Assembly (NCBI GenBank): GCA_937928335.1
Contig: CALFWN010000080.1
Coordinates: 1 to 5,879, forward strand
Origin: an uncultured Litoreibacter sp.
Lineage (GTDB): Bacteria; Pseudomonadota; Alphaproteobacteria; Rhodobacterales; Rhodobacteraceae
Direction: 5' to 3'
DNA length: 5,879 bases
The first letter of the stretch is position 1. Each line of letters starts with the position of its first letter. The notes under the pieces were generated by a model, which saw only the letters and a program-made list of their open reading frames with translations, did not search any database and was not told where the DNA came from. The position numbers were made by a program, and so were the translations under genes. Below, piece after piece: positions 1 to 5,299 of this stretch.

Positions 1-635
1 GTATCGGCCAGATCATCGCAGCGATCCGGCAGCCCGCCTTTGGCGTGAATCGCCGTCTCGATCAGGCCGGGGCGGATGGCCACCACGCGGATACCCTCGC
101 AGGCCACCTCGTCGCTGAGACCTTTGGTGAAAATGTCGATCCCGGCCTTGGCGGCCGCGTAATCCACATATTGCCCGGCCGAGCCCAGCCGCGCGGCGGC
201 GGAGCCGGTATTGACGATCACACCGCCCTCACCGCCATAGGCGGTGGACATGCGCAAGACGGCCTCCTTGGCCACAAGAAAGGGCGCGATCAGGTTGATC
301 GTCATCATGCGGTGCAGCCTTTGCGGCGTCATCTCGTCGACCCGCTGAGGCTGATCAACCACGCCTGCATTATTGACCAGCGCGTCAAGCTGCGGGAAGA
401 CGGCGTCGAGTTCTTCGAAGACGCGGGCAATCGTGTCGGGATCGGACAGATCGCCCTGGATCATGTAGGTCGTGGCCCCTTCCTGCTCGCACATTTGCGA
501 GACCAGCTGCGCGCCTTTCAGGTCGGAATTGTAGTGGATCGCGATGTCATAGCCATGCTTTGAGGCCAACACCGCTGTTGCGGCCCCAATGCCCGAACTG
601 GCCCCGGTGATGAGAACGGTTTTCTTGCGTGCCAT
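1..635 (-). CDS. SDR-family NAD(P)-dependent oxidoreductase, C-terminus cut by the window edge
   Basis: This is a classical short-chain dehydrogenase/reductase, a cytosolic Rossmann-fold enzyme that oxidises an alcohol or reduces a carbonyl with NAD(P)(H). The visible 211 residues show the cofactor motif TGASSGIG at 10-17, NNAG at 88-91, and the complete catalytic tetrad: N114, S145 and the YAAAK motif with Y159 and K163. The PG pair at 189-190 follows the sixth strand. Family members are about 250 residues, so some 35-40 residues are missing beyond base 1. The start ATG (633-635) is preceded by GAGG about 10 bases upstream, overlapping the stop codon of the gene before it. Translation is therefore probably coupled to the TerB-like protein. 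The substrate cannot be read from the sequence. The general look resembles the glucose-dehydrogenase/YgfF-like branch, but that is only an impression. The fold and enzyme class are secure. Confidence 0.95.
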   Translation of the reverse strand, partial: MARKKTVLITGASSGIGAATAVLASKHGYDIAIHYNSDLKGAQLVSQMCEQEGATTYMIQGDLSDPDTIARVFEELDAVFPQLDALVNNAGVVDQPQRVDEMTPQRLHRMMTINLIAPFLVAKEAVLRMSTAYGGEGGVIVNTGSAAARLGSAGQYVDYAAAKAGIDIFTKGLSDEVACEGIRVVAIRPGLIETAIHAKGGLPDRCDDLAD

Positions 636-647
636 GTCGCGCGGGCC

Positions 648-1178
648 TCAGCTTAGTTTGAACGCGGTCTGGATGTCGTCCAGCGCGGATTTCTGTTTGG
701 CGTTCATCGGCCCTTCTGCCTCGCTCAGGATCGTCTTGAGCACCGACATCAGCGGGGAGAAGGAACTGCCCTTGTTCAGCTTGTAGAGCTTGCGGGCCAT
801 CCGGTCGATGCCCTGCTGCGCGCCGTTGCATTGGGTCATCATCCAGCGGCCCAGCACGGCAATCTCGGACGCGTCTTTCAGTGACAGGCGCAGCTCGGAT
901 TGAATCGCGCGGAGCATGGCGTCTTTTTCTTCATGGGTCGGGTAGTCGTCCAGCTCCAGAAAGCAGACCGCGATGCCCGCGATGGCGATATTGGGGTCCT
1001 CGATATCTTCTACCGGGTGGCGGTTGTAATTCCGTCTGAAGCCAAATCGTCTTGCCGCGGCGCGGATGTCCTGGGCAACATCGAGAATTTCATGCGCGGC
1101 GTCGGCGGCGTTTCTTGCCCGCCAAATCCAGAAGCCTATGGCCGAGACAAGTCCGATAATCGTAATGAGAAGGGGCAT
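648..1178 (-). CDS. membrane-anchored TerB-like helical protein
   Basis: This 176-residue protein starts with a hydrophobic segment (about residues 2-19, MPLLITIIGL onward) followed by arginines at 20 and 22, as in an N-terminal membrane anchor. The rest is predicted helical. Two stretches resemble the repeated helical unit of TerB-like domains: acidic residues, then a loop, then a charged helix. The first is ELDDYPTHEEKDAML (about 75-89). The second is LSEAEGPMNAKQKSALDDI (about 151-169). In TerB families such acidic loops may bind metal and the domain is linked to stress or membrane sensing; that role is known for the family and not shown here. The frame stays open upstream to a possible ATG at 1346, but I chose ATG 1178 because the anchor begins there and a GAG lies at suitable spacing. 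Its stop is 12 bases before the SDR start, so the two form an operon. The TerB assignment is by eye only. Confidence 0.8.
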   Translation of the reverse strand: MPLLITIIGLVSAIGFWIWRARNAADAAHEILDVAQDIRAAARRFGFRRNYNRHPVEDIEDPNIAIAGIAVCFLELDDYPTHEEKDAMLRAIQSELRLSLKDASEIAVLGRWMMTQCNGAQQGIDRMARKLYKLNKGSSFSPLMSVLKTILSEAEGPMNAKQKSALDDIQTAFKLS

Positions 1179-1461
1179 CGTTAAGCACTCGTTTGGGTCT
1201 GAAACATCGGTAGACCACGTGAGTTTGGCGTGTTTATGGCAGGCAGCGCAAGTTTTTGCGTCCGCGACGCGCGCGTCGGATTGAGCCAACATGTTGAATA
1301 CAAAAGAAACTGCCGATTTTGCTAAGGATTTGGTAACCTTTGCCACCCGTCACATGGGGTTGGGGCAGGGCGCAATGATCAGGGCTGCGGGGAGGCATAT
1401 GACTTGGGCGATATAGACGTGCGATCCCAGGCAGGGCGCAGGGTGTTCTGCCTCTCAAACC
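1179..1461. other. intergenic region upstream of the TerB-like/SDR pair
   Basis: This 283-base gap separates the LuxR-type gene from the TerB-like gene. It should hold the terminator of the first and the promoter of the second. I see no convincing hairpin followed by a T-run. A weak minus-strand candidate promoter (TTAGCA, 17 bases, TGTATT) lies in the AT-rich stretch about 1299-1328. A perfect 14-base palindrome, CGACGCGCGCGTCG, sits at 1265-1278 and could be an operator, though in GC-rich DNA it may be chance. Confidence 0.35.
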
Positions 1462-2436
1462 CTACCCGACGCTCAGCAGGGTTCGCACCAGCGCCGTTTG
1501 GGAATTCACCCCCGTTTTTGCATAGACACGGGACAGATGTGTTCTGGCGGTGTTGATGCTGATGCCCAGCGTTTCCGAGGCGGTTGTCAGATTGTCACCG
1601 CATATGATGCGATGGGCCAGCATCATCTGCCCCGTCGAAAGACCGTAGACAGATTTTGCGACATTCAGCCGCGCATCAAGGTCGCCGTCATTTTGGGTTT
1701 CGACGAAAGTCACCCCGTCCCGGACAAACAGCACACAAACGGCGACGCCCCCGTCATCGGTTTCGCCGAACACAATCGGAAGCCGGAAATTTCGACCGCT
1801 TTCGGTCATGTATTTATAATGCTGGAAATACCCATGCTGTGCGGCCGCCGATGTCAGGCCCGCCTTCAGGGTCTTGTCCCAGGCCGGTTTTGACGCCCGC
1901 AATCGGTTATGCGAGAGCCGCAGCACGGGATGTGTCTTCAGCTGCGCGCGGGCCTCTGCGGGGGCGCAAAGGATTTCGCCCTTCGCGTTGAGGGCCAGCC
2001 GGTTCGCATCAACATGCTGGTGGCCACGCAAAACGAAGGAGGCGTATAGAATGCGCCACGCCCCGCCTGCACGTTCCAAAACCCGTGTCTCGAACGTGGT
2101 CTCGACACGTCCGTTGAGGTTCGTGGAATATTCGTCAAAGACAATATGCGCGAGATCGCCGCTGGTCGTGATAACGATATTGCAGCGCTGCACGCTTGAG
2201 ATTTTGCAAACAGAATCGCTCTCGATGACCTGTCGCATATAGGATGCGAGGCTCTCCCAGCCTTCCAGCACGGTTGCGCCAAATGAGGAGGAAATACAGA
2301 CCTCCCGCGTGCGCGCGTCATGGACCCAACAGGCGGCCCAGCCTTCAAAATCCGCGCGCAGAAACGTGTAGGTCTCACGGGTGATCACCTCCATCATCGC
2401 GGATTGCTCAGCCGTAAGCTCATGTTGATCTATCAT
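1462..2436 (-). CDS. NTF2-like/PAS-like/LuxR-type HTH transcriptional regulator
   Basis: This 324-residue predicted DNA-binding regulator has three parts. Residues about 10-140 look like an NTF2/SnoaL-type alpha+beta cone: an aromatic N-terminal helix with DFEGWAACW, then strands ending near GGAWRILYASF. Residues about 145-262 (ALNAKGEILCAPAEARAQL onward) resemble the PAS-like sensor found in many alphaproteobacterial LuxR proteins. The C-terminus, about 266-324, is a LuxR/GerE-type helix-turn-helix: GLSTGQMMLAHRIICG, TASETLGISINTARTHL and VYAKTGVNSQTALVRTL. There is no autoinducer-binding or receiver domain, so the input is probably a small molecule bound by one of the front domains. I chose ATG 2434-2436. 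The frame extends to an ATG at 2487, but that extension overlaps the better-supported small gene upstream. No strong Shine-Dalgarno precedes 2436, and the upstream stop is only 4 bases away, so translation is probably coupled. Targets are unknown; neighbouring genes or autoregulation are possible. Confidence 0.88.
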   Translation of the reverse strand: MIDQHELTAEQSAMMEVITRETYTFLRADFEGWAACWVHDARTREVCISSSFGATVLEGWESLASYMRQVIESDSVCKISSVQRCNIVITTSGDLAHIVFDEYSTNLNGRVETTFETRVLERAGGAWRILYASFVLRGHQHVDANRLALNAKGEILCAPAEARAQLKTHPVLRLSHNRLRASKPAWDKTLKAGLTSAAAQHGYFQHYKYMTESGRNFRLPIVFGETDDGGVAVCVLFVRDGVTFVETQNDGDLDARLNVAKSVYGLSTGQMMLAHRIICGDNLTTASETLGISINTARTHLSRVYAKTGVNSQTALVRTLLSVG

Positions 2437-2440
2437 GGGT

Positions 2441-2632
2441 TCAGTAGGACCTGCCGGGTTTGCCTCGGATGAACATATGTAGCCCATTCAGGCCCGAAAG
2501 GGCCAATTTCAGTCCCGTAAGCGCCCCGGCGAGGCGGAGCCAGTCACAGCTATGCGCATTGTAAAACGCATCCTGGCGCGCCGCTGGCGCGGCGTTCACA
2601 TCCGCCCAGACCTTCATATGTAACGGGTCCAT
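2441..2632 (-). CDS. small protein of unknown function, 63 aa, upstream of the LuxR-type regulator
   Basis: I do not recognise this small protein. It begins at ATG 2630-2632, preceded by GGAGG (2640-2644) at a 7-base spacing, one of the best ribosome binding sites in the window. Its codons end mostly in G or C like the neighbouring genes, which supports real coding. The N-terminal half is polar (MDPLHMKVWADVNAAP). Residues about 32-54 are hydrophobic with glycines and one lysine (LRLAGALTGL, then KLALSGLNGL), suggesting a membrane-associated or amphipathic helix. The stop codon lies 4 bases before the regulator start, which has no strong site of its own, so the two are probably coupled. It could be a partner or input protein for the regulator, a leader peptide that sets regulator translation, or a remnant of a longer gene. 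Functional confidence is nil; coding confidence is moderate. Confidence 0.6.
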   Translation of the reverse strand: MDPLHMKVWADVNAAPAARQDAFYNAHSCDWLRLAGALTGLKLALSGLNGLHMFIRGKPGRSY

Positions 2633-2639
2633 CGCCTGC

Positions 2640-2644
2640 CCTCC
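2640..2644 (-). promoter_or_regulatory. strong ribosome binding site of the 63-aa gene
   Basis: The minus strand reads GGAGG 7 bases before ATG 2632. It decides the start of the small gene. It also argues that this reading frame, and not the overlapping upstream extension of the regulator frame, is the one translated here. Confidence 0.6.
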
Positions 2645-2918
2645 GCCGGTTGTTGTTGCAGGGATACTGGCAGAAAAGACTGCGCGATGTTGTCACCCGA
2701 AGTGACCACATAGGCGCGGTGGGTGGATGCTTTATGAGAGCTGGGCGCAGATATTTGAGGTGCTTTGCCGGCCGGCGGCCAAAAGAGGCGAGACGCTTAA
2801 AGCGCCCTAACGAACGGGTGCCGGTTCGGTTGCAGAGGTTTGGGGTGTGGGGCGAAGCGGATCTTGAGCAGGGTCACAGATAAAGCCTCGCAGCGTCCAG
2901 TGCCATATGGGCAAAATA
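2645..2918. other. intergenic region between the 153-aa gene and the small gene/LuxR unit
   Basis: No gene is supported here. A plus-strand frame at 2650-2883 is arginine-rich, has only a TTG start and looks spurious. The region should hold the minus-strand promoter of the small gene/LuxR unit; apart from the dyad at 2692-2706 I see no good -35/-10 pair. Short palindromes occur: CCATATGG near 2903-2910 just after the 153-aa gene, a near-palindrome CGCTTAAAGCG (2794-2804), and the GCCGGCCGGC run near 2767-2777. None is followed by a T-run, so none is called as a terminator. Confidence 0.35.
2692..2706. promoter_or_regulatory. candidate operator dyad upstream of the small gene/LuxR unit
   Basis: GTCAC and GTGAC form a perfect 5-base inverted repeat around a 5-base spacer. 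The dyad lies about 60 bases upstream of the small gene start, where a regulator site would be expected. LuxR-type HTH proteins bind dyads as dimers, so autoregulation is possible. The arms are short enough for a chance match. Confidence 0.3.
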
Positions 2919-3380
2919 CTATTCCATCTCGATTTGGCCATTGCGGCTCAGATATGTATTGGATGGATCGGCTCGTCTATCAAAGAAAGCCCAACTTGGA
3001 TGGTCTCTTTCGGTCATGAATGAGATGCACGACGCGCCATTTTCAAATGTGACTTGGATTTCCGGTAGATTGCCAAACATCAAGATTTTCGAGATTTTCT
3101 GCCCCTTGATCATAGAGTAGCCACGGTCCCAATCCGTCTCATCCGACCAACTACCGCATATTATTCTCTTTTTCCCTTCTATTCGCCAGCTCCACTCAAT
3201 CATAAGCCCCACTTCACCCCTAGGGTTTAGAAGTGATCCGTCTTTGCGATATTCTGGATCAGCAAGTTTTCCAAACTCAAGGAAAACAGAGGACCCATGT
3301 CCATTCCAAACATGGTTTAGTTTTTCGCCGATCAAGCTCATAGTAAATTCTTCAAATTTCTTCTGAGCCATTTGTTTCAT
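2919..3380 (-). CDS. conserved-looking protein of unknown function, 153 aa, AT-richer than its neighbours
   Basis: This is a soluble protein of mixed strands with no signal peptide or membrane segment. It has recognisable blocks: SLIGEKLNHVWNGHGSSVFLEF (15-36), GEVGLMIEWSWRIEG (55-69), IICGSWSDETDWDRG (73-87), and a C-terminal NGASCISFMTERDHPSWAFFDRR (114-136). The spacing of glycines, tryptophans and charged residues looks like a conserved small-domain family seen as a hypothetical protein in scattered proteobacteria. I cannot name it and give no function. Start choices are ATG 3380, 3371 or 3341. The last opens directly on the MSLIG block and has GAAG about 9 bases before it; I kept the longest. 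Base composition is visibly more AT-rich than the LuxR and SDR genes, suggesting separate acquisition. It has its own promoter candidate with an overlapping dyad, and no gene follows closely, so it is probably transcribed alone. Confidence 0.8.
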   Translation of the reverse strand: MKQMAQKKFEEFTMSLIGEKLNHVWNGHGSSVFLEFGKLADPEYRKDGSLLNPRGEVGLMIEWSWRIEGKKRIICGSWSDETDWDRGYSMIKGQKISKILMFGNLPEIQVTFENGASCISFMTERDHPSWAFFDRRADPSNTYLSRNGQIEME

Positions 3381-3405
3381 ATCTTCACGAATTGCGGATG
3401 GTGTA

Positions 3406-3426
3406 CCTTATCGCATGGGAATAAGG
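3406..3426. promoter_or_regulatory. inverted repeat overlapping the -10 of the 153-aa gene
   Basis: CCTTAT (3406-3411) and ATAAGG (3421-3426) are perfect 6-base arms around a 9-base spacer. They cover the -10 hexamer and part of the -10/-35 spacer of the candidate promoter. This position fits a repressor operator; no regulator is identified. Confidence 0.35.
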
Positions 3427-3435
3427 TCTTTCCAA
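3407..3435 (-). promoter_or_regulatory. candidate sigma-70-type promoter of the 153-aa gene
   Basis: On the minus strand TTGGAA (3430-3435) and GATAAG (3407-3412) are separated by 17 bases, with 4 of 6 matches to each consensus hexamer. The -10 lies about 27 bases before ATG 3380. This is a fair but imperfect promoter. Confidence 0.4.
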
Positions 3436-3453
3436 ACTTAGATTGACTGCTTC

Positions 3454-3540
3454 GGATGCACACCAGATATCCGAGGGTTTTCTGTCGGGTTGGGGGGGGC
3501 AATCGGACCTAATGCTTGCTCTGTAGACCTTCGTTCGGAG
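3454..3540. repeat. dispersed repeat family B, copy 1 (degenerate hairpin head)
   Basis: This stretch aligns with 5377-5475. Both begin with GGNGCACACCAGA followed by CCGAGG, share a block TCGGAYCTRATGCNTGMTCTG, and share AGACCTTC near the end. Here the head can form only an imperfect hairpin (ACCAGA with TCGGGT, one mismatch). A run of eight G at 3492-3499 lies inside. This copy ends right next to repeat A copy 1 and lies upstream of the 153-aa gene, outside its promoter candidate. Confidence 0.6.
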
Positions 3541-3544
3541 CCGA

Positions 3545-3667
3545 TCCGCCTGGAATCAAGCAGAAGGCGCCGGGCGAGCGCAAGCATTGACTAGCAGGCG
3601 ATTGCTCTTTGCAATCGCCGAGAAGGGCCGTCCCGGCGGATTGGGGAGGTCTGCTGTTCGGGACGAA
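3545..3667. repeat. dispersed repeat family A, copy 1 (short form)
   Basis: Bases 3545-3645 match 4538-4638 without gaps, with about ten differences. The core is a perfect hairpin, GGCGATTGC, a 5-base loop, then GCAATCGCC (3597-3619). It is nested within outer arms CGCCGGG (3568-3574) and CCCGGCG (3632-3638). After the match, the end motif CTGCTGTTCGGGACGAA follows almost at once (3651-3667). In copy 2 the same motif comes only after about 115 further bases, so this copy looks internally shortened. It lies just downstream of the membrane-protein gene. Confidence 0.75.
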
Positions 3668-3687
3668 GCGGGCTTTGCCTTCCCCAC

Positions 3688-4446
3688 CTATTCTTCGTCC
3701 ACAATAGTAAATGACTGATCGACTACGGCAACCACATGATCACGTACGCCCCGCCAACCCTCGGGTGGAACACCCCACATGGACACGGTGAGCCAATATC
3801 GGCCATGGTAGATGCGCATCGAGCACGGAGAGCGCGTTCCGTTCGAGCTAACCGTGCAGCGAATGGTCGTTGCCGCACCATCCCCCTCGGCACTCATGTA
3901 CCTGTGTGTCGACAACACCGAACAACGAATGGTATTGTGCGGGCCTCCAGATACAGCATCAATCATTTCGCGCAAGCCTGCCGGACCAGGGACAGACGGA
4001 CAGATTGTGCTTCGGTCCTTGTAGTCCTGCCTCCCGATATCCCAAATTCCAAAGCCCACTTCCTCTTGTCCGGCATCCGTCTCCACCATTGTTCGAAAAC
4101 GGTGAATGCTTCCACCATAGCGATTTCGGCTTGAGCTGTGGCTGAATGCAATAGGCCCGCGGTTGCGCACTTCGATGCGGTCATCACCGCGCAAGACTTC
4201 GACGTCGATATCGCGCACCTTTTGGTCGATGGATTGCGCGAGATCGGGCCCAAATAGCGCTGCGGCATAAAGCAAAGCCAGAATTCCGGTGCCATAGCGG
4301 CCTTGAAACGCTCGGATCACGCCCGCAATTGCAAGGGCGATAAGTAGGACCAGAAGGAAGAGGCTAACGAGTGCAAACAATAAAATTCGCCTCCTAACGA
4401 CGTCCCCACCACTAGAAATATCATCTAACGATAGCCTACCTGTCAA
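3688..4446 (-). CDS. predicted membrane protein of unknown function
   Basis: I do not recognise this protein. Up to 252 residues can be read. There is a short charged N-terminus ending in RRR (18-20), a strong hydrophobic helix at 21-44 (ILLFALVSLFLLVLLIALAI onward), and a second weaker one at about 53-67 (TGILALLYAAALFGP). A soluble domain of about 180 residues follows, with cysteines at 149, 175, 197 and 208. Two similar blocks, NTIRCSV (171-177) and TTIRCTV (193-199), suggest paired strands or a disulfide if the domain is periplasmic; its side of the membrane is not decided. No ATG is available. The outer start is TTG 4446, after an in-frame TAG and without a ribosome site. A second TTG at 4378-4380 follows AGGAGG at 9 bases and would give 230 residues starting inside helix 1. 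Rare codons before 4380 favour the shorter form; the RRR before the helix favours the longer. The gene sits alone between the two copies of repeat A. Confidence 0.72.
   Translation of the reverse strand: MTGRLSLDDISSGGDVVRRRILLFALVSLFLLVLLIALAIAGVIRAFQGRYGTGILALLYAAALFGPDLAQSIDQKVRDIDVEVLRGDDRIEVRNRGPIAFSHSSSRNRYGGSIHRFRTMVETDAGQEEVGFGIWDIGRQDYKDRSTICPSVPGPAGLREMIDAVSGGPHNTIRCSVLSTHRYMSAEGDGAATTIRCTVSSNGTRSPCSMRIYHGRYWLTVSMWGVPPEGWRGVRDHVVAVVDQSFTIVDEE
4390..4395 (-). promoter_or_regulatory. AGGAGG ribosome binding site inside the 5' part of the membrane-protein frame
   Basis: The minus strand reads AGGAGG 9 bases before the TTG at 4378-4380. This is a perfect Shine-Dalgarno at good spacing and suggests that translation starts at 4380 and not at the outer TTG 4446, which has no site. 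The same bases would encode two arginines in the longer form. Confidence 0.45.
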
Positions 4447-4873
4447 ACGTGCAATCTAGAAGGATTTGAACTGTCACATACGATCCCATATCTGGCGACA
4501 CTCTGGGCTCATTGCGGACATTTATTCAACTCACGCGTCCGCCCGGAATCGAGCCGAAGGCGCCGGGCGAGCGCAAGCATTGACTGGCAGGCGATTGCTT
4601 TTCGCAATCGCCGAGAAGGGCCGTTCCGGCGGGCTGGCGCTTTTGAGGCGGCAGCGCTCCGCATGTTCGGAAGATGTGCTTGGCGGCTATAAAGCGCTGT
4701 CGAAGGGGCGTTGCAGCGCCACCCCACGGTCTTGCGCGCGCCCGGCTTAGGGGGCTGCTGTTGGGACGAAACTGCCGTAATGTCCCTTCTTTGAATAGTT
4801 CAAGCGTAACAGAGGCCTGGGCTCGGCTAAAGGAAAGCGCCTCAATTCCCTGATCAACGCGGCGGTGCTGTGT
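4447..4873. other. repeat-containing intergenic region, no gene
   Basis: This 427-base gap between the GFA-like gene and the membrane-protein gene is more than half repeat A copy 2. Bases 4771-4873, after the GFA-like stop, show no clear terminator. Bases 4447-4537 would be the minus-strand leader of the membrane-protein gene, but I see no convincing promoter there. Confidence 0.5.
4538..4770. repeat. dispersed repeat family A, copy 2 (long form)
   Basis: Bases 4538-4638 match copy 1 at about 90%. The core hairpin is kept (4590-4612), with base changes only in the loop, and in the outer arms (4561-4567 with 4625-4631) the single change still allows a G-U pair. Between the match and the shared end motif (CTGCTGTTGGGACGAA, 4755-4770) lie about 115 bases rich in GC and short inverted repeats, such as GCGCTG...CAGCGC near 4695-4720. 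The plus strand is open here (4466-4750) and includes the peptide EGAGRAQALTGRRLLFA. That frame has a TTG start and no ribosome site, and its open part is the repeat itself, so I do not call it a gene. Confidence 0.75.
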
Positions 4874-5269
4874 TCAAAACCAAATATCACTTATCTTTCT
4901 TTGGTTTCGTTGCACGACTTTGCAACTCTCGAACCCGTCGAAATGGTCGATCGTGATGTCACTGATTGCTTCCGGATCAGCCAATCGGAGGTTCACCGCC
5001 GACAGGTGACGGCCATCTTCATTGGCAGTGCCAGCGACATAATGTGTCAGACATTTGCAAGTCGAACAGAAATGGAAATCATCGCGCCCCTCGACTTTTC
5101 GTCTATAGATGCTTGTCTTCCCAACCGTGTTGATCTCATGTCCGTAGAACCCGTGAACCCAAAGCGTGCCGTAGCGCCGACACAGGCTACAATTGCATGA
5201 GGTGGTCGCGTTGGGAATGTGATCCAGTGTCCATGTGACTTCGCCACAGTGGCATGTTCCTGTGAGCAT
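4874..5269 (-). CDS. GFA/CENP-V family zinc-binding protein
   Basis: This 131-residue cytosolic protein belongs to the GFA (glutathione-dependent formaldehyde-activating enzyme-like) family. The zinc ligands are in the usual order: CHC at 6-8 followed by glycine, CNCSLC at 25-30, and CSTC at 68-71 with an extra cysteine at 73. The typical end is present too: an aspartate/glycine turn, AVNLRL (91-96), then ITIDHFDG (105-112). Length fits the family (about 115-150). The founding member was proposed to help join formaldehyde and glutathione; most members have no proven reaction, so the name should not be taken as activity. I chose ATG 5267-5269 because GGAG precedes it by 8 bases and the family begins with this G-x-CHCG strand. 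The frame is open to 5383, but that part is non-conserved and runs into repeat B. It is probably monocistronic, as both flanks are long non-coding gaps. Confidence 0.93.
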   Translation of the reverse strand: MLTGTCHCGEVTWTLDHIPNATTSCNCSLCRRYGTLWVHGFYGHEINTVGKTSIYRRKVEGRDDFHFCSTCKCLTHYVAGTANEDGRHLSAVNLRLADPEAISDITIDHFDGFESCKVVQRNQRKISDIWF

Positions 5270-5299
5270 TGGGACATCTCCGAAACTGCAGATGCCGAA

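Larger units (their letters stand above)
3381..3687. other. repeat-filled intergenic region, no gene
   Basis: This 307-base gap holds, from left to right, the promoter and dyad of the 153-aa gene, repeat B copy 1, and repeat A copy 1. No coding region is supported. No T-run terminator is visible after the membrane-protein gene; the repeat A hairpin might serve as a transcription barrier, which is an inference. Confidence 0.5.

Noticed and set aside
45..563. Plus-strand frame of 172 codons opposite the SDR gene
   Set aside because: Antisense shadow of a gene with all SDR motifs intact.
1179..1346. In-frame upstream extension of the TerB-like gene encoding CAACH, a c-type heme-binding signature
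   Set aside because: No ribosome site at ATG 1346 or 1289, no signal peptide ahead of the motif, and the membrane anchor begins exactly at ATG 1178. The motif is probably chance.
2437..2487. Longer start of the LuxR-type regulator at ATG 2487
   Set aside because: No Shine-Dalgarno; the extension overlaps the well-supported small gene in another frame and adds no recognisable domain.
2650..2883. Plus-strand frame of 77 codons in the gap upstream of the small gene
   Set aside because: TTG start, arginine-rich composition typical of GC-rich non-coding DNA, and no ribosome site.
4466..4750. Plus-strand frame of 94 codons including EGAGRAQALTGRRLLFA
   Set aside because: TTG start, no ribosome site, and the open part is repeat A, which is also open in copy 1. 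Treated as a repeat and not a gene.
3545..4770. True integron cassette with attC sites
   Set aside because: No clear attC core sites at the repeat ends and no integrase; the resemblance is only in layout.
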